NCBI RefSeq assembly: GCF_029892105.1 | Contig: NZ_JARZAJ010000011.1 | Coordinates: 163,793-227,792 of the forward strand | Direction of reading: 5' to 3' | Length of the DNA stretch: 64,000 bases | DNA from: Kitasatospora sp. GP82 | Lineage (GTDB): Bacteria; Actinomycetota; Actinomycetes; Streptomycetales; Streptomycetaceae | Shown here: positions 37,488-46,434 of the stretch, in pieces | Layout: the number at the start of each line of letters is the position of its first letter | Position numbering within the stretch: the stretch's first letter is position 1 | Notes under the pieces: model-generated | Told to the model about the DNA's origin: nothing | Databases searched by the model: none | Seen by the model: only the letters and a program-made list of their open reading frames with translations | Made by a program: the position numbers and the translations under genes

Positions 37488-38843
37488 GTGATCCGCAACG
37501 ACGTCCGGCCGTTCAGCACCGTGATCACCAGGATGCGGACCTTCGCCGGACCCGGCGGTACGCCGCAGCGGCTGCGCCTCGCCGTGGCCGACCTGCCGGA
37601 TCTGACGGGACGGCTGCCCTGGCAAGGAGACCGGCAGGCCTTCGGGGCGTCCTGGGAGGGCGAGGAGCAGGCGGTTCGCGGCGCGACGGGCGAGGCGGTC
37701 GAGCGCTACTGCGCCCCCTGGCCGCGCCCCGAGCACGAGACCCTCCACGGCAGTTACCTGGATCTGGTGCGACGAGGCGTCCCTGCCCTGGACCCGTCCG
37801 CGCTGGCGCTCTACTCCCGGGCGCAGTACGCCGCCCCCGGCTTCCGGTTCAGGCCGTTCACCGAGGCCGACGAGGTGTGGTGGGTGCGAGGCCGGTCGCT
37901 CAGTCACGGACGGGACATCCATGTGCCGGCCTTTCTGGTGCACGCGTCCTGGCCCCAGATGCCGCAGGGGCGATCCGAGCCCCGGTACACCTTCCCGGTG
38001 CTCGGCGGACTGGCCGCCGGTACGACCGATGCGCAGGCCCAGCTCTCGGCGCTGGAGGAGGTCGTGGAGCGGGACACCACCGCGATCTGGTGGGGTAACG
38101 CGCAGGCCCTGCCGGCGCTGCCGGTGCCGCGGGACATCGCGGCACTGCTGACGCCCTCGGCACGGGACTTCGAGACCCGGCTGATCCATCTGGACAACGT
38201 CTTCGGTGTACCGGTCATGGCCGCGGTGGTCCGGGACTCCGCCGAGGGCTGGCTGACCATCGGCACGGCCGCCCGGCACGACGCAGGCGAAGCCGCCCGC
38301 AAAGCCCTCGCCGAGGCGTATCTGCTGCAGCTCACCTGCCTGAGCCTCGACAACCCGCGCACGCTGGCCGGGCTCAGCGGCGGCAACGGGTCGCGCCCGA
38401 CGGCCCTGAAGCCCTGGCGGCAGGACCGCGGATACCTCGACTCCTACCGTGACGACGCGGCAGACGTGGTCGAACTGATCTGCCAGCAGCAGCTCTTCCT
38501 GGACCGGCGGGCGGGCGAACGCGTGGCCGGGTGGACCTGGGACCTGCCCGAGCGCGGCTGGGAGGGGCTGCCCGAACTCCCCGAGCGTTCGATCGACACC
38601 CTGCGGGCCCGGGTCGAAGCGGTGGGACACGAGGTCATCTGGGTCGACCTGAGCACCCCGGAGGCCGACGCGGCCGGGATGCGGGCCGGACGGATCATCG
38701 TTCCCGGCACCGTCTGTACGGCTCCGGCGGCCTTCCCCTCCTGGGGTGCCGGACGGGTGCAGCGCTGCGCGGTCCAACTCGGCTGGCGGAGCGAACCGCT
38801 GGACGAGAGCGAGCTGAACACCTTTCCGATGCCGCACTCCTGA
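37488..38843 (+). CDS. YcaO-family peptide-backbone-modifying enzyme
   Basis: A 451-residue YcaO protein with GTG start at 37488 (GGAAGG upstream). The ATP-binding motifs are visible: EEQAVRGATGEAVERYC (about 62) and SALEEVVERDTT (about 190), with later AARHDAGEAARKALAEAY and a C-terminal FPMPHS tail, short of the Pro-rich PxPxP end of azoline synthases. No E1/ocin-ThiF partner protein or TfuA gene lies in the cluster. By family knowledge YcaO enzymes use ATP to activate backbone amides, forming thiazolines from Cys, thioamides or amidines. The three core cysteines are the obvious targets. It ends the cluster; the next gene is housekeeping prfC. Confidence 0.88.
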   Translation: MIRNDVRPFSTVITRMRTFAGPGGTPQRLRLAVADLPDLTGRLPWQGDRQAFGASWEGEEQAVRGATGEAVERYCAPWPRPEHETLHGSYLDLVRRGVPALDPSALALYSRAQYAAPGFRFRPFTEADEVWWVRGRSLSHGRDIHVPAFLVHASWPQMPQGRSEPRYTFPVLGGLAAGTTDAQAQLSALEEVVERDTTAIWWGNAQALPALPVPRDIAALLTPSARDFETRLIHLDNVFGVPVMAAVVRDSAEGWLTIGTAARHDAGEAARKALAEAYLLQLTCLSLDNPRTLAGLSGGNGSRPTALKPWRQDRGYLDSYRDDAADVVELICQQQLFLDRRAGERVAGWTWDLPERGWEGLPELPERSIDTLRARVEAVGHEVIWVDLSTPEADAAGMRAGRIIVPGTVCTAPAAFPSWGAGRVQRCAVQLGWRSEPLDESELNTFPMPHS

Positions 38844-38952
38844 GACCGGCCGGCAACAGGCCCCGGTGCAGATCGGACCCCGCTCTGCGGTCCGCAGAAC
38901 AGCCGACGTGCCGCGCCGGTCCGCCGTTTCGCCGCCCCACTGCCCGGGCCCG

Positions 38953-38983
38953 TTGGGGGTTAGGCCGTCCGGCCGACTAGAAT
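38953..38983 (+). promoter_or_regulatory. Candidate HrdB-type promoter of prfC
   Basis: TAGAAT at 38978-38983 matches the Streptomyces housekeeping -10; TTGGGG at 38953 is a weak -35 with 19-base spacing. It lies 88 bases before the prfC start. Confidence 0.5.
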
Positions 38984-39071
38984 CACTGCGGGGCTGCGGA
39001 CCAGACACCCGGCTCAGCAGGTACGGAGATGGCGTCACCGGCCTGATGCCTACCTGTACCCGAGGAAACAC

Positions 39072-40685
39072 GTGAGCAACGAACAGTCGATCCCCGTCCT
39101 CCAGGTCCTCAACGAGGCCGGCCGCCGTCGGACCTTCGCCGTGATCAGCCACCCCGACGCGGGCAAGTCCACGCTCACCGAGGCGCTGGCGCTGCACGCG
39201 CGGGCGATCACCTCGGCGGGCGCGGTGCACGCCAAGGGCGGCCGGCGCGGGGTGACCAGCGACTGGATGGAGCTGGAGCGCGAGCGCGGTATCTCGGTGA
39301 CCTCCGCGGCGCTGCAGTTCGACCACCGCGGCCATGTGATGAACCTGGTCGACACCCCCGGTCACGCCGACTTCTCCGAGGACACCTACCGGGTGCTGGC
39401 GGCCGTCGACTGCGCGATCATGCTGGTCGACGCGGCCAAGGGCCTGGAGGAGCAGACCCGCAAGCTCTTCGCGGTCTGCCGCCACCGTGGCGTCCCGGTG
39501 ATCACCTTCATCAACAAGTGGGACCGCCGCGGCCGCGACGCGCTCACCCTGCTCGAGGACATCGAGACCCACCTGGGCATCACCCCGGTGCCGGTGGTCT
39601 GGCCGGTCGGTGCCGCAGGCAACCTGCGCGGCCTGGTCCAGGCCGCGGACACCGAGCAGATGCTGCGCTACACCAAGGTGCCCGCGGGTACGCACGCCGC
39701 CATCGAGGAGCAGCTCACCGCCGAGCAGGCCGCCGAGCAGGAGGGTGAGGACTGGGAGACCGCGCTGGAGGAGCTGGAGCTGGTGCTCTCCTCCGGCCCC
39801 GGCTACGACCAGGAGAGCTTCGAGGCCGGCAAGATCAGCCCGGTCTTCTTCGGCGCCGCGCTGACCAACATCGGTGTGAAGCTCCTGCTGGACGCCGTGG
39901 TCGACCTGGCCCCCGCCCCCGGGCCCCGCCCGCTGGCGAAGGGCGGCAGCCGCGAGGTGGGCGAGGAGTTCTCCGGCCTGGTCTTCAAGATCCAGGCGAA
40001 CATGGACCCGGCGCACCGCGACCGGATCGCCTTCGTCCGGGTCTGCTCCGGCGTGTTCGAGCGCGGAATGAACGTCACCCGTGCGGCCAGCGGCCGTTCC
40101 TTCGCCACCAAGTACGCGCACACCGTCTTCGGCGCCGAGCGCACCGTGGTCGACACGGCGTACCCGGGCGATGTGGTCGGTCTGATCAACGCGAGCGCGC
40201 TGCGGGTCGGCGACACCCTCTACACCGGCAGGAAGGTGGAGTTCCCGGCACTGCCGGCCTTCGCCCCCGAGTACTTCGCGGTGGCCCGGCCGAAGGACAT
40301 CAGCCGCTCCAAGCAGTTCCGCAAGGGCGTCTCGCAGCTGGACGAGGAGGGCGTGGTCCAGGTGCTGGTCTCCGACCGGCGTGGTGACCAGGCACCGGTG
40401 ATGGCCGCGGTCGGCCCGATGCAGTTCGACGTCGTCCTGCACCGGATGGAGCACGAGTTCTCCTCCCCGATCACCCTCGACCACCTCTCCTACCGGCTGG
40501 CCCGGGTCACCGACGCCGACGGCGCCGCCGCGCTGGCCAAGGCCCGGCTGACCGACGGCGAGGTGCTCACCCGCCGCTCGGACGACGCGCTGCTGGCCCT
40601 GTTCGCCGACAAGTGGCACCTGAACGCCTTCCAGCGCGCCAAGCCCGACATCCTGCTCCAGCCGCTGATCGCCACCGCGGACTGA
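39072..40685 (+). CDS. prfC: Peptide chain release factor 3
   Basis: A 537-residue translational GTPase with GTG start at 39072 after GAGGAAA. G motifs are AVISHPDAGKSTLTEAL (G1, about 23), RGISVTSAA (G2 region), VDTPGHADFSEDT (G3), and NKWDR (G4, about 147). The domain order and RF3-specific C-terminal region (FVRVCSGVFERGMNV, RPKDISRSKQFRKGVSQLDEEG) distinguish it from EF-G. It recycles RF1/RF2 after peptide release. It is transcribed alone from its own promoter and separates the peptide cluster from the signalling gene at 40717. Confidence 0.95.
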   Translation: MSNEQSIPVLQVLNEAGRRRTFAVISHPDAGKSTLTEALALHARAITSAGAVHAKGGRRGVTSDWMELERERGISVTSAALQFDHRGHVMNLVDTPGHADFSEDTYRVLAAVDCAIMLVDAAKGLEEQTRKLFAVCRHRGVPVITFINKWDRRGRDALTLLEDIETHLGITPVPVVWPVGAAGNLRGLVQAADTEQMLRYTKVPAGTHAAIEEQLTAEQAAEQEGEDWETALEELELVLSSGPGYDQESFEAGKISPVFFGAALTNIGVKLLLDAVVDLAPAPGPRPLAKGGSREVGEEFSGLVFKIQANMDPAHRDRIAFVRVCSGVFERGMNVTRAASGRSFATKYAHTVFGAERTVVDTAYPGDVVGLINASALRVGDTLYTGRKVEFPALPAFAPEYFAVARPKDISRSKQFRKGVSQLDEEGVVQVLVSDRRGDQAPVMAAVGPMQFDVVLHRMEHEFSSPITLDHLSYRLARVTDADGAAALAKARLTDGEVLTRRSDDALLALFADKWHLNAFQRAKPDILLQPLIATAD

Positions 40686-40716
40686 CCGGCCGTCTGCCGG
40701 CCGAGGGGGCTCCGGA

Positions 40717-43461
40717 TCAGGTGCCCTCCCCGGCCGGCAGGTCCTGCTCGGCCCAGATGGTCTTGCCCGCGGCCGTGTAGCGCGTTCCCCACCGCTGGGT
40801 GATCTGGGCGATGATGAACAGGCCCCGGCCGTTCTCGTCGTCGCTGGCGGCGTGGCGCAGATGGGGCGAGGTGTGTCCGGTGTCGGAGACCTCGCAGCTG
40901 AGGCTCCGGTCGAGGATGAGACGGACGTGGATCGGCCCGTCGGCGTAGCGGATGGCGTTGGTGACCAGTTCGCTGACGATCAGTTCGGTGGTGAACGACA
41001 GGTCCTCCAGTCCCCACTCGCGCAGTCGTCCCGTGGTGGCGGCACGGGCATCGCCGACCGTGGCCGGGTCGGCATCCAGCTCCCATTCGGCCACCTGGAG
41101 CTCGTCGAGCATCTGCGTGCGGACGAGGAGCAGGGCCGCGTCGTCGTCCACGGGGCCGGGCAGCAGGGCGGCCACGACTCGGTCGCAGAGCTCCTCCAAG
41201 GGGCGCCGGGACTGGGAGAGAACATCGGCGAGCAGGCCGAGCCCCACGTCGGGGTCGTGGTCGGCGGCCTGGACGAGGCCGTCGGTGAACAGGGCGATGA
41301 GGCTTCCCGCGGGCAGGGGGAGTTCCGCGCTCTGGAACGGCAGGCCGCCCAGTCCCAGGGGCGGGCCCGGCGGGAGCTCCGGGTAGCTGACGACGCCGCT
41401 GTCCGGGCTGACGATGGCGGGTGGCGAGTGGCCGGCCCGCGCCATGCTGCACTGTCCGGACACCGGGTCGTACACCGCGTACAGACACGTCACGCCGAGG
41501 GCTCCGTCACCGTCGGCTCCCCAGTCGCCCCGGCGGGGGGCGTCCGCCTGCTCCCTGGCGGTCTGCCCGACCACGTCGTCCAGACGCGCGAGGAGCTCGT
41601 CCGGAGCGAGGTCCAGCCGGGCGAGGACGTTCACGCTGGTGCGCAGGCGTCCCATGGTGACGGCGGCGCGCAGTCCGTGGCCGAGTACGTCCCCGACGAC
41701 CAGGCCGACCCGCGTGCCCGACAGCGGGATGACGTCGAACCAGTCGCCGCCCACCCCGGACCGGCTGTCTGCGGGCACATAGCGGCTCGCCGCCTCGACC
41801 GCCGTCTGTGGCGGCAGGCTGTGGGGCAGCAGGCTTCGTTGGAGTCTGAGGGCCGCGGTGTGCTCCCGGGTGACGACCGGCATCAGGACGACGCCGAGCA
41901 GCAGGGCCCCGAGGCCCATGACGGTCACTCCGCCCGTTCGTCCGATGATCGGCAGGTCGAAGGAGGTCGCGCCGTAGCCGGGGTCGGCGTAGACGTCGAA
42001 GGCGGCGTAGCAGAAGAAGTAGAGCATCATGAGCCCGCCCAGGCCCGGGAGCAGGCCCTTGAACACGAGGTCCCGGGGACTGCGGGTGAGCACCTTGCGG
42101 TAGTACCAGGCGCAGGCGAAGCCGGTGAGGCCGTAGTAGAACGCGATCGCGAGGCCGACCGAGTCGATGGAGTCGGCCAGGACGTTGTGGCTGATCGTCG
42201 TCAGCAGGATGAGGAAGCCGACGGAGGCCAGGCCCATGCCGACGGTCGACCACGTGGGGGTCAGGTACCTGCGGTGCAACCGGGCGAAGTAGGAGGGGAC
42301 GGTCTTGTGCGCCGCCATGGAGAAGACGGTCCGGGCCATGGGCAGGATGGTGGTCTGGGTGGAGGAGACCGCCGAGGTCAGCACCATGAAGATCAGCAGC
42401 TTGGTGAAGACCTGGCCCAGGCCCTGGTTGCCGAAGACCGCGTTGCCCAGACCGGAGAGCACATCCCCGGAGTTGTTCGTGTTCCCCAGTCCGATGCCCT
42501 CGGTGCCGACTCCGGCGAAGGCCTGCGCGGAGGTGGCGACCAGGGCGTAGATGATCAGCAGTAGCACAGTGGAGACGACCGCCGCCCGCCCCGGCGTGTG
42601 CCTGCTGTCGGAGGTCTCCTCGTTGACCGTGACGGCGGTGTCCCAGCCCCAGTAGACGAAGACGGCGGAGAGGACGCCTGCCGTCAGAGCCTTGGCCGAG
42701 GACACCTGGAAGGGGTTGAACCAGGAAGCGGAGACGTGGATCGCGGTCGGGGGGCTGCTGGTGTAGACCCTGACCAGGGCGGTGACGGCGAACAGGACCA
42801 GCACCGCCACCTCGACGCACAGCAGCCAGCGCTGGACGGCGGCCGAGACCTCGATGCCGACGTAGCAGACCGCGGTCATCACGGCGATCCAGACGACTCC
42901 TGCGACGGTGGTCCACAGCCTGCTGTCCGCGAGTGAGCCGAACCCCAGGAGACGGAAGGTGTAGATACCCGCGATCTCCGCGAGGTTCGCCATCACGATG
43001 ATGTCGGCGACGATGATGCCCCAGCCGCCCATCCAGCCGATGCGAGGACCGAAGGCGCGGGTTGCCCAGGTGAAGGTGGTCCCGCAGTCGGCGTCGCTGG
43101 CGTTGAGTTCCTTGTAGGCATACGCGATCAGCAGCATCGGGATGAAGGCCAGCATGGTGACGATCGGGGCCTGGAGGCCGACCCCCGCCACGACCAGGCC
43201 GATCGCTGCCGCCAGGCTGTAGGCGGGAGCGGTCGAGGCCAGGCCGATGACAACCGAGGAGAAGAGCCCCAGGGCACCGGCTTTGAGCCCTTTCTCGCCT
43301 GCGCCCGAGCCGGGCGCAACCGGCGCGGCCAACTCGGCAGGACCACCGGAGAGCTTCACACCTGATTCCAACTCCGAATCTCGCGCGCAACGCGACTGCC
43401 GGACGGCCCGGGAGGCCGCCCCGTCACGGTCGGCCTTCCGCCCGGGTCTCGCGATCACCAT
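40717..43461 (-). CDS. APC permease-SpoIIE phosphatase-GHKL ATPase fusion protein
   Basis: A 914-residue single frame. Residues about 55-528 are an amino acid/polyamine/organocation permease with 12-13 TM helices (GLFSSVVIGLASTAPAYSLA, ADCGTTFTWATRAFGPRIGW, YWGWDTAVTVNEE). At about residue 531 the sequence switches to TREHTAALRLQRSLLPHSLP, then a PP2C/SpoIIE domain (GGDWFDVIPL, VGDVLGHG) to about 770. The end is an anti-sigma-type GHKL ATPase (ELVTNAIRYADG, GRGLFIIAQIT). The linker REHT..L.LQRSLLP recurs in the GAF-SpoIIE protein at 20099, so the permease appears to replace a GAF sensor. It may act as a transporter-receptor coupling amino acid transport to partner-switching. ATP-site and phosphatase Asp residues look intact. 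Confidence 0.85.
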   Translation of the reverse strand: MVIARPGRKADRDGAASRAVRQSRCARDSELESGVKLSGGPAELAAPVAPGSGAGEKGLKAGALGLFSSVVIGLASTAPAYSLAAAIGLVVAGVGLQAPIVTMLAFIPMLLIAYAYKELNASDADCGTTFTWATRAFGPRIGWMGGWGIIVADIIVMANLAEIAGIYTFRLLGFGSLADSRLWTTVAGVVWIAVMTAVCYVGIEVSAAVQRWLLCVEVAVLVLFAVTALVRVYTSSPPTAIHVSASWFNPFQVSSAKALTAGVLSAVFVYWGWDTAVTVNEETSDSRHTPGRAAVVSTVLLLIIYALVATSAQAFAGVGTEGIGLGNTNNSGDVLSGLGNAVFGNQGLGQVFTKLLIFMVLTSAVSSTQTTILPMARTVFSMAAHKTVPSYFARLHRRYLTPTWSTVGMGLASVGFLILLTTISHNVLADSIDSVGLAIAFYYGLTGFACAWYYRKVLTRSPRDLVFKGLLPGLGGLMMLYFFCYAAFDVYADPGYGATSFDLPIIGRTGGVTVMGLGALLLGVVLMPVVTREHTAALRLQRSLLPHSLPPQTAVEAASRYVPADSRSGVGGDWFDVIPLSGTRVGLVVGDVLGHGLRAAVTMGRLRTSVNVLARLDLAPDELLARLDDVVGQTAREQADAPRRGDWGADGDGALGVTCLYAVYDPVSGQCSMARAGHSPPAIVSPDSGVVSYPELPPGPPLGLGGLPFQSAELPLPAGSLIALFTDGLVQAADHDPDVGLGLLADVLSQSRRPLEELCDRVVAALLPGPVDDDAALLLVRTQMLDELQVAEWELDADPATVGDARAATTGRLREWGLEDLSFTTELIVSELVTNAIRYADGPIHVRLILDRSLSCEVSDTGHTSPHLRHAASDDENGRGLFIIAQITQRWGTRYTAAGKTIWAEQDLPAGEGT

Positions 43462-43680
43462 TTTCCCCGCAGACGATGAGGCCCGCCAGGGCAGGTCACG
43501 GGCGGGGACGCGGTGGTTGCGGTGCCGCCCGTCCGGCGGTAACCGTCACCAGCGGTGACGGCGCATGTCCGTGGAGCAAGGGCGCACGGTCGTGAGGTGC
43601 GGCGATACGCTGAGGACAGGTGCCGCTGCGGCGGTTCCCGGCATGTTCGGCATGTGCCGGACTCGAAGGACGGGTGCCCT

Positions 43681-44136
43681 ATGGCCGTTTCTCCTCCTCC
43701 TCCTCCGACGCCGCCGCAAGGACAGGGACAAGGACAAGGACTGGGCAGGACGGCGACCGGTGTCGCGGTCGGGCTGGTCGTGGTGTTCGTCGCCCTGTTG
43801 ATCTCCGGTCTTGAGGCGATCGTCCTTGCCGGCGCCGGTGCGCTCTTCGGTACGACTGTCCAGCGAGGGGCGGTCGCGGATGCCCGGAACGAGCGCGCGG
43901 CCGCGAAGAGCCAGGCCGTGGCCGAGCGTTCCAGGGCCGACGCCCTCCAGCGGGACGCCCAGGCCGGGCAGGCGCTGAAGGCCATGGTCATCGAGGCGGC
44001 GGACCGGCAGACCGGGCCCGCAGCCACGGCACATGACGGTCGGCCGGGCGAGCCGGTCCCGGGCGGGGACCAGACCCTCGACACGGATCTGGCCAGGCTG
44101 ACGACCCTGGCACGCAAACTCTTCCACGAGGGCTGA
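43681..44136 (+). CDS. Small membrane protein with Pro/Gln-rich N-terminus
   Basis: A 151-residue protein; ATG 43681 (AAGGA 10 bases upstream) is preferred to the longer frame from 43555. It opens with PPPPPTPPQGQGQGQ, then has one long or two short TM segments (GVAVGLVVVFVALLISGLEAIVLA-like, about residues 28-55). A predicted alpha-helical, coiled-coil-like region (ADARNERAAAKSQAVAERSR) follows. No domain is recognised. Gene stands alone between divergent/convergent neighbours. Confidence 0.7.
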   Translation: MAVSPPPPPTPPQGQGQGQGLGRTATGVAVGLVVVFVALLISGLEAIVLAGAGALFGTTVQRGAVADARNERAAAKSQAVAERSRADALQRDAQAGQALKAMVIEAADRQTGPAATAHDGRPGEPVPGGDQTLDTDLARLTTLARKLFHEG

Positions 44137-44179
44137 GCGGCCGGAGTCCTCGGCGTTGGCCGAGGGCAGTGGGTCTGGC

Positions 44180-46030
44180 TCAGTGGGTCTGGCAGTGCCG
44201 GGAGACCGTTCCGGGGCGAGCCTTGATCGCACGGTCCAGGTTGGTGGCCGCGCTGATCAGCGCCAGGTGCGTGAAGGCCTGGGGGAAGTTGCCCAGGGCT
44301 TCTCCGGCGGGACCGATCTCCTCCGAGTACAGGCCCAGGTGGTTGGCGTGGGTGATCATCTTCTCGAAGACGTAACGGGCTTCGCCGACTCGTCCGCTGC
44401 GGGCGAGCGCCTCGACGTACCAGAAGGAGCACAGGTTGAAGGTGCCTTCCCGGTCGGTGAAACCGTCGCTGCCGTCGGCGTGGTAGCGGTGGACGAGGCT
44501 GTCGCTGACGAGGTGCTCCTCGATCCTCCGTACCGTGGACAGGAACCTCGGGTCGCCCGGCGCCGCGAACTTGACCAGCGGCATCACCAGCAGTGACGCG
44601 TCCAGCGTCGAACTGCCGGGGCAGCTGACGTACGCCGAGTGCTCGGGGGCGAAGCACATCTCCTGGACGTAGCGGTAGGCGGCGGAGGAGGTGTCCCGCC
44701 ACCGTTCGACGGGGGCGGGCATTCCGCGCTGCCGGGCGATGCGCTGGGCCCGTTCGAAGGCGACCCAGGTCATCAGCGCCGAGTAGGTGAACCGCTGACG
44801 GCCGCCGCGGGTCTCCCAGATCCCCTCGTCCGGTTCCTCCCAGTGCTTCTCCAGCCACTCCAGCTGTCGGCTCAGGGCCTCCCACAACTCGTAGGAGATG
44901 GGCTGTCCGTACTTGTTGTAGAGGTAGACCGAGTCCATTAGCTCGCCGTAGATGTCGAGTTGGAGCTGGCCGGTGGCCGCGTTGCCGATCCGGACCGGCC
45001 GGGATCCGCTGTACCCGTCGAGGTGGTCGAGCACGGTCTCCGGCAGATCCGGCCGGCCGTCGATGCCGTAGAGCACCTGCAACCCGGTGTCCGGCGGGGC
45101 CTCCAGGCAGCGGCAGCGGAGCCAGTCGATGAACGCGGAGGCCTCCTCGGTGAAGCCGAGCCGCATCAGCGCATAGAGCGTGAAGGCGGCGTCACGCACC
45201 CAGGTGTAGCGGTAGTCCCAGTTGCGTGCTCCGCCGGGCGACTCGGGCAGCGAGGTCGTCGGGGCCGCGACCAGCGCTCCGCTGGGCTGGTAGACGAGCA
45301 ACTTCAGTGCGAGGGCGGAGCGTTCGACGATCTCGCGGTACCTGCCCTGGTAGTGCGAGTGCCGGATCCAACTGTCCCAGAAGGCCAGCGTGGAGTCGAG
45401 GAGGCGGCACACCTGGGTGTCGTCGATGGGGTGCAGCTCACCGCCCCACTCGGCCGCGAACTCCAGCGTCTGCCCGGGTTCCAGCTCGACCGTCGCCACC
45501 ACGGCGTCGCCGTCGGGGCGCAGCGGAGCGGACGACCGCAGGGCCAGCGTGCCGGCCGGGCTGCTGAACACGGCTCCGAGGTCCGGCACGAGGTGCACTT
45601 GGTGCGGCGCGCGCGCGTAGTCGAACGCGGGGCGGCAGCGCATGTCCACCACGGCCCGCCCCCTGAGCACCCGCACTTGGCGGACGATCTGCCGCACGCC
45701 GGCCTTGGGACACGAGTAGTGGTCGGGCACCATGAAGTCGTACAGCTCGGCCACGGCGCTCTCGCCGAGGAACCGGGTCAGCAGCACATTGGAGTCGGGA
45801 AGGTACATCTGCTTGGTGCGCTGGGCCTGGCGCACCGAGACCGAGAACGCACCGCCCTGCCTGCAGTCCAGCAGCGATCCGAAGACCGAGGGCGAGTCGA
45901 AGCGCGGCAGACAGCACCAGTCGATCGTGCCGTCGTCCCCGACGAGCGCCACGGTGTGCAGATCGCCGATGATCCCGTGGTCCTCGATCGGCGTGTAGGC
46001 CGGTTTGCCACTCCCGGTGACGAGTTGCAT
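44180..46030 (-). CDS. GH15-family glucoamylase/trehalase-like enzyme
   Basis: A 616-residue protein with an N-terminal trehalase-like/GH15 beta domain (IEDHGIIGDLHTVALVGDDG, CCLPRFDSPSVFGSLLD) and a C-terminal (alpha/alpha)6 barrel. The barrel contains SLPESPGGARNWDYRYTWVRD (catalytic region, about 270) and SEEIGPAGEALGNFPQAFTH (second acid, about 575). This architecture is that of actinobacterial cytosolic GH15 enzymes, several of which are trehalases (mycobacterial type). It has no signal peptide. It cleaves alpha-linked glucosides, trehalose being most likely. It is transcribed alone. Confidence 0.9.
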   Translation of the reverse strand: MQLVTGSGKPAYTPIEDHGIIGDLHTVALVGDDGTIDWCCLPRFDSPSVFGSLLDCRQGGAFSVSVRQAQRTKQMYLPDSNVLLTRFLGESAVAELYDFMVPDHYSCPKAGVRQIVRQVRVLRGRAVVDMRCRPAFDYARAPHQVHLVPDLGAVFSSPAGTLALRSSAPLRPDGDAVVATVELEPGQTLEFAAEWGGELHPIDDTQVCRLLDSTLAFWDSWIRHSHYQGRYREIVERSALALKLLVYQPSGALVAAPTTSLPESPGGARNWDYRYTWVRDAAFTLYALMRLGFTEEASAFIDWLRCRCLEAPPDTGLQVLYGIDGRPDLPETVLDHLDGYSGSRPVRIGNAATGQLQLDIYGELMDSVYLYNKYGQPISYELWEALSRQLEWLEKHWEEPDEGIWETRGGRQRFTYSALMTWVAFERAQRIARQRGMPAPVERWRDTSSAAYRYVQEMCFAPEHSAYVSCPGSSTLDASLLVMPLVKFAAPGDPRFLSTVRRIEEHLVSDSLVHRYHADGSDGFTDREGTFNLCSFWYVEALARSGRVGEARYVFEKMITHANHLGLYSEEIGPAGEALGNFPQAFTHLALISAATNLDRAIKARPGTVSRHCQTH

Positions 46031-46203
46031 ACGAACCCCTCCTCAAGGGGATGCGTGAACTCCACCACTCCCTGTATACCGCCGCCGTGCCCGCCGCGCG
46101 TAGCTGGTGGCGGGTTCGCGACGCGACGCCCACCCGGCGGTCGCTCACTGCGGCCGACCCGGTACGGCGGGCGGGCAGCGCCCGCCCGAGCGGGAAACAC
46201 AGC

Positions 46204-46234
46204 AGGGCCCGGTGCACTGGGTGCACCGGGCCCT
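46204..46234 (-). terminator. Terminator of tRNA-fMet
   Basis: AGGGCCCGGTGCA and TGCACCGGGCCCT form a 13-base perfect stem with a 5-base loop, 10 bases past the tRNA 3' end; on the minus strand a T-rich stretch follows. Confidence 0.8.
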
Positions 46235-46243
46235 GGCTTGCAG

Positions 46244-46317
46244 TAGCGGGGACAGGATTTGAACCTGCGACCTCTGGGTTATGAGCCCAGCGAGCTACCG
46301 AGCTGCTCCACCCCGCG
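46244..46317 (-). tRNA. Initiator tRNA-fMet (CAT anticodon)
   Basis: A 74-base cloverleaf on the minus strand beginning CGCGGGGTGGAGCAG with GGGCTCATAACCC in the anticodon arm and GGTTCAAATCC in the T arm. The unpaired first base (C1 opposite U72) and three G-C pairs next to the anticodon loop are initiator hallmarks. CCA is not encoded. A strong terminator follows. Confidence 0.95.
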
Positions 46318-46421
46318 TCGATGACCTTGACTCTACGGCACTGCGCGCCCAGCGTGAAATCCGCTGCCACGCCCCACTGCCGGCGCCGCCGAGCCCTCGG
46401 GGCCGGGGGCCGCGCTGTGCC

Positions 46422-46427
46422 TACACT
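46422..46427 (+). promoter_or_regulatory. -10 element of a likely leaderless transcript
   Basis: TACACT lies 7 bases before GTG 46435, the distance expected when transcription begins at the start codon. No -35 was recognised. Confidence 0.45.
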
Positions 46428-46434
46428 GGCGACC

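Noticed and set aside
37275..40619. 1114-residue minus-strand ORF opposite YcaO and prfC
   Set aside because: It is antisense to two well-supported genes; its sequence is low-complexity with no domain, as expected from GC-rich codon shadows.
41507..43390. 627-residue minus ORF in a second frame within the permease fusion
   Set aside because: A different frame of the same strand gives TM helices and catalytic motifs; this one is His/Arg/Gly-rich shadow sequence.
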